This document shows, one piece after another, positions 1 through 6,666 of a stretch of 20,245 nucleotides of DNA (position 1 is the stretch's first letter; each line of letters starts with the position of its first letter). Both the position numbers and the translations under genes were made by a program. Source of the stretch: an uncultured Romboutsia sp. (GTDB lineage: Bacteria > Bacillota > Clostridia > Peptostreptococcales > Peptostreptococcaceae); the NCBI GenBank assembly GCA_937880075.1, contig CALFLM010000081.1:1-20245 (forward strand), read 5' to 3'. Under the pieces are notes generated by a model. That model ran no database searches. It was not told where the DNA came from and worked only from the letters and a program-made list of their open reading frames with translations.

Positions 1-210
1 TATATAATGAATTATACTCAAAATTGTACATTAAATTATATTTTAAATTATATAATAAATTATATTGCAAATTTTATATTACAAATTTTATTTTAAATCA
101 TATTACAAATTATATAATAAATTGTATTACAAATTTTGTAATAACTTTTAAAATTTAATTATCAATTATATAATATTTACTATTTATTTAATTTTATATA
201 AATTTCTATT
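1..210. repeat. A+T-only quasi-repetitive stretch
   Basis: The first 200 bases are almost pure A/T, with recurring variants of AAATTATAT and TTACAAATTTTAT. No open frame, ribosome binding site or G+C-containing motif was seen. It may simply be low-complexity intergenic DNA at the edge of the window. Confidence 0.4.
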
Positions 211-214
211 AAAC

Positions 215-251
215 TAAAAAAGGTCAAGTTTGTCGGCTCAAACTTGATCTT
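215..251 (-). terminator. Rho-independent terminator-like hairpin
   Basis: Arms at 220-232 and 239-251 form a 13-bp stem with one mismatch and a 6-base loop. Read on the minus strand, the hairpin is followed by a run of T (A-run at 216-221 on the plus strand). It would be a second stop for the minus-strand sigma/anti-sigma transcript. Confidence 0.55.
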
Positions 252-307
252 ATTTAAAGTGTAATATAGTCTTAACATAAGTAATACAAATATATTACAC
301 TTTAAAT
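252..307. repeat. Perfect 17-bp inverted repeat with 22-base spacer
   Basis: ATTTAAAGTGTAATATA at 252-268 is the exact reverse complement of 291-307. There is no T-tract next to either arm, so it is not a classical terminator. It could be a protein-binding site, a recombination site, or an extra stem in the 3' end of the sigma operon transcript. Confidence 0.5.
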
Positions 308-383
308 AATCTGTTTATTTTTTTATCCTTATATAAACTATTTAAATTTATTTATCAAAGTTTGTCAAACCTATAAAAAATCT

Positions 384-420
384 ACAAAAATAAAGGTATA
401 TCGTAATTCACGATATACCT
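384..420 (-). terminator. Terminator of the sigma/anti-sigma operon
   Basis: AGGTATATCGT at 394-404 pairs perfectly with ACGATATACCT at 410-420 around a 5-base loop. On the minus strand it is followed by a T-rich tail. It starts 9 bases after the anti-sigma stop codon, the usual place for an intrinsic terminator. Confidence 0.75.
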
Positions 421-428
421 CTAATTAA

Positions 429-1802
429 TTATTTGGTCAAATCTATTTCAACCGCTTGATCTACAAGTATCTCTATACTGTCTTCGCTATACATATCTAT
501 AGATTTTATTCTATTAATTCCATCTTTGTATTTTTCTCTAAATTTAATTGAATAAATTTGATTTTCATTATTTCTATCATTTGCTACATCTGATATAGGT
601 GAAGTCTCTACATCAAACTCTATTTGTTCTCCATTCTCATCACAATACATTAATGATTCTAATAATCCCCTATATACAAAACCTTCTTTTCTTGCGTGGA
701 TTAAAATCTCTGAGTCTTTAATATCAACCTTATCTATAATCCATTTTCCATTTTCACTAACCTTAAACTCTATTGGAAGACTCTCTATACTTTTAGCCCC
801 TAACTTTTTATCTTTTACATCTTCATTATATTGTATTGGCACATATTTTAAAGAAGTAAGTTCCCTATCACCTTTTATAAATTCATATGAATTTACATTT
901 GTACCAAGACCTTGTGCTAATCCCTTATCTATAGTATCTAATTGAAGGCCATCTTGATCAAATAGGGCAAATTGATATCCTATAGATGGTGCCCACTCAT
1001 GTTTTATATTTCTTATTTTTTCTTTTACAACTATTTGATTTCCAAGAGGTGATATTACAACTTTATCTATATTAACTTCATGATTAACTGTTATTGTATC
1101 ATTATTATCTTTATAGCTTTTTCTAACTATAAAGTCTTTGTTTATATTATATCTTTTACTATTTTTTACTGCTTCAGTTTTATCTATCTCCATAGTTATA
1201 TTCCAATTACCTTCTTTGCTAAATATTTCATCTATCTTTATACCTAAATCAAATTTATTAGGTATATCATAATGAGTTATATTTAATCTTCTTATACCTT
1301 TTAACTCTGTATCCGATATATAACTTGCTTCGCCTTCTACCATAGTAGTTTCGTACAGTTCTTCGCCATTTGCAAGTAACATCATATTTGGCTTTGCAAA
1401 GAATGGATCTTCATACAATTTTTCTATTTCTTTTATATTCTTATCACTTTTTATAGTGTAAAATATATTTATATAATTATCGTCAGCTGCAATGCTGTCT
1501 ACTGTAAATTCTATATTTTTATCTGTAACACTCTTATTCACAACTTTATTTAAGCTATTTACACCTTCTTGTATTGATATATACTTAGAACCTTGATTTA
1601 CTTTAAAATACTCTATCATATACTCTAGTGCAAATCCGGTACTTAAAGTTAGAGTAGTTATTGTTGCGGCTATAGTAGCAACTTTAGTAACTTTTCTTAT
1701 AGACTTTTTAGAATTAATTTCACTTTCTAGTATTTGTTTATATGTATAATCTAGCTTTAATCTTACATTTTCAGGTATCTCATTATTTAAATTCTTATCC
1801 AT
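429..1802 (-). CDS. DUF4179-type membrane anti-sigma factor
   Basis: A 457-residue single-pass membrane protein. Residues 1-38 are hydrophilic and should face the cytoplasm. One hydrophobic segment lies at about 40-60. The rest (about 65-457) is an extracellular region matching the DUF4179 type, with a probable DUF5643-like part in its C-terminal half. In Firmicutes such proteins are encoded next to ECF sigma factors and hold them inactive at the membrane until an envelope signal arrives. Here the start codon overlaps the 3' end of the sigma gene by 8 bases, and its ribosome binding site (AAGGGAG) lies inside that gene, so the two should be translationally coupled. The stimulus cannot be read from the sequence. 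Family assignment is fairly sure; the anti-sigma role is inferred from family and position. Confidence 0.8.
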   Translation of the reverse strand: MDKNLNNEIPENVRLKLDYTYKQILESEINSKKSIRKVTKVATIAATITTLTLSTGFALEYMIEYFKVNQGSKYISIQEGVNSLNKVVNKSVTDKNIEFTVDSIAADDNYINIFYTIKSDKNIKEIEKLYEDPFFAKPNMMLLANGEELYETTMVEGEASYISDTELKGIRRLNITHYDIPNKFDLGIKIDEIFSKEGNWNITMEIDKTEAVKNSKRYNINKDFIVRKSYKDNNDTITVNHEVNIDKVVISPLGNQIVVKEKIRNIKHEWAPSIGYQFALFDQDGLQLDTIDKGLAQGLGTNVNSYEFIKGDRELTSLKYVPIQYNEDVKDKKLGAKSIESLPIEFKVSENGKWIIDKVDIKDSEILIHARKEGFVYRGLLESLMYCDENGEQIEFDVETSPISDVANDRNNENQIYSIKFREKYKDGINRIKSIDMYSEDSIEILVDQAVEIDLTK

Positions 1803-2316
1803 TTACTACATCTCCCTTTTTTGAATTTTTAAAAAAATCTTTTAGTTTGTTTCTACTTCTATATAGCCTTACTTTTACTGTTGATTCATTTTCATTTATT
1901 AACTCACTTATCTCTCTAGAGCTAAACCCCATAACATAGTAAAGATGTAGTACTAGCTTTTGTGCATCTGAAAGTGTCTCCATACCTTCTTTAATAGAGA
2001 TGCTTTTAATAAAATCTTCTGTATATCCAGCATCAAAATATTCTTCCATATGTACTTCCTTGCTGTTTTTTCTCAAAATATCATTACATTTATTTATAAG
2101 TATTCTTGTAAGCCATGTTTTAAAGTACTTATCTTCTTTAAGTGTATTTATTTTCTCTAATGCAGTTAGTATAGTTTCTTGCATAGCGTCTGCAACATCT
2201 TCATCATTTTTTAATATTGATTTAGCTACTTTATATAAAGAAAGTTCATTTTCTTTCATAAGATCTACAAAAGCAACCTTATCCCCCATTTTAGCTCTTT
2301 TTATTAGCAGTTTCAT
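1795..2316 (-). CDS. ECF-type RNA polymerase sigma factor
   Basis: A 173-residue sigma-70 family protein of the extracytoplasmic function group, with only regions 2 and 4. Region 2 covers about residues 10-85 and includes AMQETILTALEKI and the FKTWLTRI helix. Region 4 covers about 115-165 with a helix-turn-helix (FSSREISELINENESTVKVRLYR is spread across it). The length is normal for the family. The ATG is preceded by GGGAGGT. It is the first gene of a two-gene operon with the overlapping anti-sigma gene. A promoter matching ECF consensus lies about 50 bases upstream, suggesting autoregulation. The regulon beyond itself is not visible here. Confidence 0.9.
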   Translation of the reverse strand: MKLLIKRAKMGDKVAFVDLMKENELSLYKVAKSILKNDEDVADAMQETILTALEKINTLKEDKYFKTWLTRILINKCNDILRKNSKEVHMEEYFDAGYTEDFIKSISIKEGMETLSDAQKLVLHLYYVMGFSSREISELINENESTVKVRLYRSRNKLKDFFKNSKKGDVVNG

Positions 2317-2367
2317 TTTACCTCCCTGTTTAGTAAATATATATAATTTTTAATTTGCTACATTATT

Positions 2368-2396
2368 TAGACGTATTACGTAATATATTAGTTACA
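2368..2396 (-). promoter_or_regulatory. Probable ECF promoter of the sigma operon
   Basis: On the minus strand TGTAAC (2391-2396) is separated by exactly 17 bases (2374-2390) from CGTCTA (2368-2373). An AAC-containing -35 and a CGTC -10 are hallmarks of ECF promoters in Firmicutes. The translation start is at 2316. Recognition by the sigma factor encoded here is inferred. Confidence 0.6.
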
Positions 2397-2413
2397 TAAA
2401 ATTTTAAATAACG

Positions 2414-2439
2414 AAAAAAATAGAGGGTAATACCCTCTA
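2414..2439 (-). terminator. Intrinsic terminator
   Basis: TAGAGGGT (2421-2428) pairs with ACCCTCTA (2432-2439), and seven T follow on the minus strand (A-run 2414-2420). It sits directly after the stop codon of a gene tail at 2441, so it probably belonged to that lost gene. Confidence 0.75.
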
Positions 2440-2440
2440 A

Positions 2441-2502
2441 CTACGCTTTACTTAGATTATCTTTTAAAGCTAGTATTTCTTCTACACTCAACTCTATTGT
2501 TT
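2441..2502 (-). pseudogene. C-terminal tail of a lost gene
   Basis: The minus strand reads QTIELSVEEILALKDNLSKA and then a TAG stop at 2441-2443. Two bases later comes a good terminator, which is the normal end of a real gene. There is no start codon or upstream body: the frame is interrupted at about 2502, where similarity to the DUF3800 gene begins. About 20 residues are not enough to name the family. Confidence 0.45.
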
Positions 2503-2668
2503 GCTAGATAAATAATTTATCCATTCTTATGCTTATATTCAAACTTATTAATTTCAAAATTAGTACCTCTGTACAAAGCTTGTCTATTCATTTACCTTGA
2601 TACATTAGTAAACCATAGATAACCCTTTCAATATTTTATTGACTTTATGGACTTTATTAATGTATATA
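2502..2668 (-). pseudogene. Decayed DUF3800 gene with three internal deletions
   Basis: This stretch is a patchwork of the intact DUF3800 gene at 13893-14672. It matches, in order, about 13902-13925, 14162-14233, 14316-14348 and 14677-14722, with only scattered point differences. The missing pieces are about 241, 85 and 331 bases. Each junction falls in a short repeat shared by both break points (CATTC, TTT and AAC), as expected for slippage or microhomology deletion. The last block keeps the upstream region, including the TTGACT-like promoter hexamer of the divergent RNA, but the RNA itself is gone and an IS30 fragment follows. It cannot be translated. Confidence 0.8.
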
Positions 2669-2671
2669 TAT

Positions 2672-2838
2672 TCTCAAGAAGAATTAAATAGAATTGCCTA
2701 TAAATGGAATTCTATACCTAGAAAATCACTAGACTATAGAACACCAAATGAGGTTATAAAAGAAGCAACTGGATTTGAAAGCTTACTTCTAGTTGCTTAG
2801 TTATTCATAAGTAATCTGTCTGATTTAAATTGACAATT
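2672..2838 (+). mobile_element. 3' remnant of an IS30-family insertion sequence
   Basis: The frame 2672-2800 reads as the C-terminal 42 residues of an IS30-type transposase: a helix, then NSIPRKSLDYRTPNEV, the characteristic end motif of this family, and a TAG stop. The catalytic DDE residues and the whole 5' part are missing. Downstream at about 2818-2838 lies a segment containing TTGACAATTCAG that may be the right terminal repeat. The left break coincides with the end of similarity to the DUF3800 upstream region, so the element is a scar, not an active IS. Confidence 0.75.
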
Positions 2839-2845
2839 CAGGATA

Positions 2846-3931
2846 TTAATACATTTCTGTACCTATAAATACTTTATAAATTCTATCATATCTGTACTCT
2901 TTTTTACGCCCTCTTGATATATCTACTAAGATCCCTAAATCTAATAATTGATTTATAATCCTAGCAATAGTACTTGTAGCTAAACCAGTTTGCTCTTCAA
3001 TATACTTCTTTGTAAACACAACTTTATTCATCATTATTGGAAATACAGTATGTATTGAACTACCTTTTATACTTTTAATTTTTTCATGGTCTTCTTTATA
3101 AATACTTTTAATTATCTCTAATTTTCTTATATAATTGCTACATTGGTCAATTGTGCACTGCATAAAGAAACTTATAAAAGATTCTAAATTACCCCTTCTA
3201 GTATTCATCAATGCTCTTTGATACCCAAGTTTATTTACTTCTATTATCTCTGATAAATAAAGTATCGGTCTATCATCACTTAAGTACGCCATTTGTATAG
3301 GTATTAAAGCTCTTCCAAGTCTACCATTACCATCATTATAAGGATGTATAGTTTCAAATTGTGCATGAGATATTGCAACATTAACCAATAATGGGTCTAT
3401 ATAAGCATCATTCATATACTCATATAAATTAATTAAATCTTCAATTACATCATCTGGGCTTGGTGGTATAAATGTAGCTTGCTCTATACCTACACCTCTT
3501 GGTCCTATCCAGTTTTGAGTATCTCTTATTTTTCCTGGTGATTTTTTAGATCCTCTACCACTATTTAAAATTATCCTATGCATTTCATTTACAAGATTCA
3601 TAGTAATGCCTTTTTCTTTAATAGCTTTAGTTGCGTACTCTATTGATTTTATTAAGTTTTTAATCTCTAAACTATCATCATTTTCCTCTATTATATCTAG
3701 TGAGAAAATGTCTTCATGGGAAATCTGAGTGCCTTCAATCTGTGTAGATTTATAACTGTCAATTCTTAATACTGACTGTAAAAATAGTTCTGCTTCAAAT
3801 TCCAATGTATTTAAAATAGCTTTATATTCTCCATACTTTGCAGATGCTTCTCCAAGTAATATCATTAAATCTTTATCTATTTTGTACCCTGTAGGTAATT
3901 TTTTTACTTTATAAGGTTTTATAAAAATCAC
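2846..3931 (-). CDS. Fic/DOC family protein with N-terminal inhibitory motif and C-terminal winged helix
   Basis: A 361-residue Fic protein. Fic enzymes usually transfer AMP from ATP to a hydroxyl side chain of a target protein. The complete active-site motif HPYNDGNGRLGR is at residues 196-207, with catalytic His196. The N-terminal Fic_N part carries STQIEG at 62-67, matching the inhibitory motif (S/T)xxxE(G/N), whose Glu66 would block the ATP site; this makes it a class II, self-inhibited Fic. Residues about 300-345 look like a winged helix (TGLATSTIARIINQLLDLGIL), common in this subgroup and suggestive of DNA binding or autoregulation. The ATG is preceded by GGAGTG. No separate antitoxin is adjacent, as expected when inhibition is built in. 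All key residues are present, so it is probably functional; its target is unknown. Confidence 0.9.
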   Translation of the reverse strand: MIFIKPYKVKKLPTGYKIDKDLMILLGEASAKYGEYKAILNTLEFEAELFLQSVLRIDSYKSTQIEGTQISHEDIFSLDIIEENDDSLEIKNLIKSIEYATKAIKEKGITMNLVNEMHRIILNSGRGSKKSPGKIRDTQNWIGPRGVGIEQATFIPPSPDDVIEDLINLYEYMNDAYIDPLLVNVAISHAQFETIHPYNDGNGRLGRALIPIQMAYLSDDRPILYLSEIIEVNKLGYQRALMNTRRGNLESFISFFMQCTIDQCSNYIRKLEIIKSIYKEDHEKIKSIKGSSIHTVFPIMMNKVVFTKKYIEEQTGLATSTIARIINQLLDLGILVDISRGRKKEYRYDRIYKVFIGTEMY

Positions 3932-4031
3932 TCCAATCTATTTATAACTATATTATAAATAAAAATAAGATTATTTGTACTTGTTTTTATTTATTATTAA
4001 CTTTAAAACCGAAAATAAGCTCTATTTTAAC

Positions 4032-4051
4032 TCATTTTTTATAAAAAATGA
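4032..4051. repeat. 20-bp perfect palindrome upstream of the Fic gene
   Basis: TCATTTTTTATAAAAAATGA is a perfect palindrome between the Fic gene and the terminator at 4091-4120. It is about 100 bases upstream of the Fic start, so it could be an operator for the winged-helix domain of that protein. With such A+T-rich sequence, chance is a real alternative. Confidence 0.3.
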
Positions 4052-4090
4052 ACTTTAAAATCATATAATATATATGTTTTTTCAAAAAAT

Positions 4091-4120
4091 AAAAAAAGAC
4101 TCTCAAGAGAGTCTTTTTTT
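4091..4120. terminator. Bidirectional terminator
   Basis: AAAAAAAGACTCTC at 4091-4104 is the exact reverse complement of 4107-4120. The result is a G+C-containing stem flanked by A7 and T7, able to act on both strands. It ends one base before the stop codon of the 126-residue gene, so it serves that minus-strand gene. Confidence 0.85.
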
Positions 4121-4121
4121 A

Positions 4122-4502
4122 TTAAGAAATTATATCATATACTTCTTTTCCAATTGCTACTAAATTATCTAAATTGTCAGATGCAAAATCTATATATGTC
4201 TTAGACCTTGATATAACATATTTTAAATTTTCTAACTCATTATGTACATTTCTAGGCATCTTTCCATCATGATAAATCCTAAACTTAGAAAAGCTACCAT
4301 CTTTGTATGGATATTTCCTATTATAAAATTCAAAAGAACTAATGTGAAGTGGATTTTTAATGCTATCTCTCATATTTACAAAATATTTATATGCAAATTC
4401 ACCTTCAGAAGTACTTTCTTTCTTTTCATAGTTGTAATCAAATAAATTTATAAGATTACTTTCTTTTATTATCAACATCAATTTATTTTCTAAATTTTTC
4501 AT
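4122..4502 (-). CDS. Hypothetical protein, 126 residues
   Basis: I do not recognise a family. The protein is soluble, with no signal peptide or membrane segment, and is rich in Lys, Asn, Tyr and Asp. The N-terminal 25 residues could form an amphipathic helix, followed by a Tyr/Phe-rich middle (about 35-80, including FRIYHDGKMPRN) and a C-terminal helical part. It has a very strong ribosome binding site (GGGGAGGT, 7 bases before the ATG) and its own terminator, which argues that it is a real, separately expressed gene. It lies between the Fic gene and the ATPase/TOPRIM pair. Nothing in the sequence proves a link to either. Confidence 0.6.
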   Translation of the reverse strand: MKNLENKLMLIIKESNLINLFDYNYEKKESTSEGEFAYKYFVNMRDSIKNPLHISSFEFYNRKYPYKDGSFSKFRIYHDGKMPRNVHNELENLKYVISRSKTYIDFASDNLDNLVAIGKEVYDIIS

Positions 4503-4611
4503 AAATACCTCCCCAATTTATATATTTCTATATAAAATAAATATATTATAGATTTTACATCCTTACTATTTTCTAATATATATTTATATATTTTTTATTT
4601 TAATATTCTCT

Positions 4612-5373
4612 TTAATACTCTACTTCTATCAATCCTAAATCTATTAAAGCTATACATAGTAGGCTTAACAATCTATATGCATTACATTGTTTAAAATAAT
4701 CTTCTTGAGCATCAATTATAATTTCATTTGTCTTTGAAAAATCATCTAAATCATAATTTTGTGCGTTTACTTTAGTTAATCCCTTATACATCTCATCTAC
4801 AGCAAATTTTAGCGTCTCTTCACTGATTTTTTGATGATTGTAATTATTTTCGTGAGCATATATTTTTAGCTTTGATCCTAGATTAAACCCTAAATTAAAT
4901 GAATCTTGCTTAAAGTTTGATACTACAAAAGATTCAAGGGCTGGATAACTAAGTAACAAAAGCCCTGGTATATCGTAGGTATCAGATTCTTTTGAGTTAT
5001 TAAGTTTTTTTGCTAAATCTTTAATAGTATCTAAATTATTAGTTTCGATATCTCTGTCAAATATATAATATATACTTGCATTATCTACTGGAAACTTGTA
5101 TTCGTCTTGTAGCTTTACATATAGTTTTTCTAAATATTCATAGTCATTTAAAGAATCTATTTGCGATTGTTTACTATTTACTACAAATATAGATGATAGA
5201 GGATTGTCTTTTTTATTATAGATATTATACTTATTGTTTCTTTTCTCAGTTTCTAATTGATAATCAAATATTGTTGTAAATATCCTTCGAAGTATTAAAA
5301 ACTCTGTTTTTTCTCCTTCTACTATAAAAAGTACTTTACCAATACGTTTATCTTTATTTAATTTAATATCCAT
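4612..5373 (-). CDS. TOPRIM-like partner protein (RloB/DUF4435-like)
   Basis: A 253-residue protein with the layout of a TOPRIM fold. A hydrophobic strand leads into VEGEKTE (residues 18-24, probable catalytic Glu19). A second strand ends in FDRDIE (105-110, giving the DxD metal-binding pair 106/108). A later SYPALESF (142-149) resembles the conserved SxP..E segment of RloB and DUF4435 proteins. TOPRIM domains in this setting are usually nucleases. The gene starts 2 bases after the stop codon of the ATPase, with GGAG inside that gene's end, so the two are an operon and probably one complex. Comparable two-gene ATPase/TOPRIM pairs include PARIS (AriA/AriB), RloA/RloB and AbiL. Which is closest cannot be settled by eye, and nuclease activity is inferred. 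Confidence 0.65.
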   Translation of the reverse strand: MDIKLNKDKRIGKVLFIVEGEKTEFLILRRIFTTIFDYQLETEKRNNKYNIYNKKDNPLSSIFVVNSKQSQIDSLNDYEYLEKLYVKLQDEYKFPVDNASIYYIFDRDIETNNLDTIKDLAKKLNNSKESDTYDIPGLLLLSYPALESFVVSNFKQDSFNLGFNLGSKLKIYAHENNYNHQKISEETLKFAVDEMYKGLTKVNAQNYDLDDFSKTNEIIIDAQEDYFKQCNAYRLLSLLCIALIDLGLIEVEY

Positions 5374-5375
5374 AA

Positions 5376-6524
5376 TTACTCCATATATTCAGGCTTATAA
5401 TTTGGTTTACCACCAAAGCATCCGCTGTTATACATTTTCTCTATATTTTGCGCTTCTCTAGGCTTATCATTTGAAAATCTATTTACAACACTTCCATTTT
5501 TAGAAAAATCCACTGAATACTCTTGGTCCGGCCTAAATATACTATTTGATAATAAATTTGTAGAATGAGATACTATAAATACTTGTGAGTTTTTAGATTT
5601 ATTCATAAAGTATTTAATTAATAGTCTTTCTAGTTCATTATGAAATGCACTACTAAATTCATCTATTATTAACATTCCACCATTTTTAACTACTTGAAAA
5701 AATGCAGGTAACATGTTTATTAGATTTCTATTTCCTAAAGATTCCCAATTATAAGGTATAGGTTCATTTATTCCCTCTCTTTTGAAGAATATTTCTTTAG
5801 TAGATTGGTCATTTAATTTTAATGTTACAAAATTCCCACTTGCTTGATTTGAGTATTCAATTTGTTGTTCAAAATTATATTCTTTAAAAAATTCATTTAT
5901 TTCATCTGTACCTTGATTTTCTAAATACTTATTGAGTACTGTTTTTCTATCAGAATTTGATACAATTCTTTGAGATGCATCTAAATAAACTGAGTTTGAT
6001 AAAAACTCAAACCATTTCTTTAAGATGTTATAATTGCTAAATTTTGTATTAAAATATATAGTTCTTAAAAGCAATATGTCATTATCTAAATCTGTATGTA
6101 ATTGAGACTCCGTTATTTTGCTTTGAGCGTTACTTCCTATTCTATCTAAAACTAAATCATCATTTAAATATAATTTTTCAACTAATAGTTTTTCTTTAGC
6201 ATCATAGGATATATCATACTTTATAATATTTTCTTCAATATTAAATTCATATCCTAGTTCAACTAAAACTTCTTCTGAAAATACACATTTATAGTTACTT
6301 AAGTTTGTTATTTTATCTAAAAATAACATATCTAGCAATACTCTTAATGCTAGAATTATATTTGTTTTTCCTGTTGCATTTCCTCCAACAAATATAGCTC
6401 CTTTTAATATTTCATTGTTATAAACGTTTGTATCTTTTAAAATCTTATAGTTAGTAGCATTGAAATAAAGTTCTGTTAAATCCTTGAATGATTTAAAATT
6501 GTTCAGCTTAACTTTTAATAGCAT
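5376..6524 (-). CDS. AAA_15/AAA_21-type ABC ATPase (OLD/RloA/AriA-like)
   Basis: A 382-residue SMC/RecF-like ATPase without membrane segments. It begins with the typical KVKLNNFKSFKD strand. Walker A is GGNATGKT (residues 47-54), an ABC signature-like SLGNRN is near 262-267, Walker B is MLIIDEF (284-290, catalytic Glu289), and the H-loop is VSHS (His320). It ends with FGGKPNY, an end motif common in this family. The length matches stand-alone AAA_15 proteins that lack a fused TOPRIM domain, and that domain is supplied by the next gene. I chose the ATG at 6524, which has AGAGGTG at a good distance; an in-frame GTG three codons earlier overlaps that ribosome binding site. The family includes many phage-defence ATPases. 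That role here is inferred from the pair. Confidence 0.8.
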   Translation of the reverse strand: MLLKVKLNNFKSFKDLTELYFNATNYKILKDTNVYNNEILKGAIFVGGNATGKTNIILALRVLLDMLFLDKITNLSNYKCVFSEEVLVELGYEFNIEENIIKYDISYDAKEKLLVEKLYLNDDLVLDRIGSNAQSKITESQLHTDLDNDILLLRTIYFNTKFSNYNILKKWFEFLSNSVYLDASQRIVSNSDRKTVLNKYLENQGTDEINEFFKEYNFEQQIEYSNQASGNFVTLKLNDQSTKEIFFKREGINEPIPYNWESLGNRNLINMLPAFFQVVKNGGMLIIDEFSSAFHNELERLLIKYFMNKSKNSQVFIVSHSTNLLSNSIFRPDQEYSVDFSKNGSVVNRFSNDKPREAQNIEKMYNSGCFGGKPNYKPEYME

Positions 6525-6561
6525 TGAAATCACCTCTTTATTAAAATTATATACAAAAGGT

Positions 6562-6601
6562 AAAAAAATTACACTTATATTTTATATAAGTGTAATTTTT
6601 T
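6562..6601. terminator. Bidirectional terminator between rep and the ATPase operon
   Basis: Arms at 6562-6580 and 6584-6601 (core ATTACACTTATA / TATAAGTGTAAT) form a long stem with a 3-base loop flanked by A-run and T-run. It separates the minus-strand rep transcript from the downstream ATPase/TOPRIM pair. Confidence 0.75.
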
Positions 6602-6666
6602 CGCTTTATGCATTGTATCTTGCTACATAATAATATACAAAACTTTTAAATTGTTCATAACAAATA

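Noticed and set aside
1742..2353. Plus-strand frames opposite the sigma and anti-sigma genes
   Set aside because: They have no ribosome binding sites and are mirror frames of well-supported minus-strand genes. The same applies to the other reverse frames opposite rep, the ABC genes and the two-component genes.
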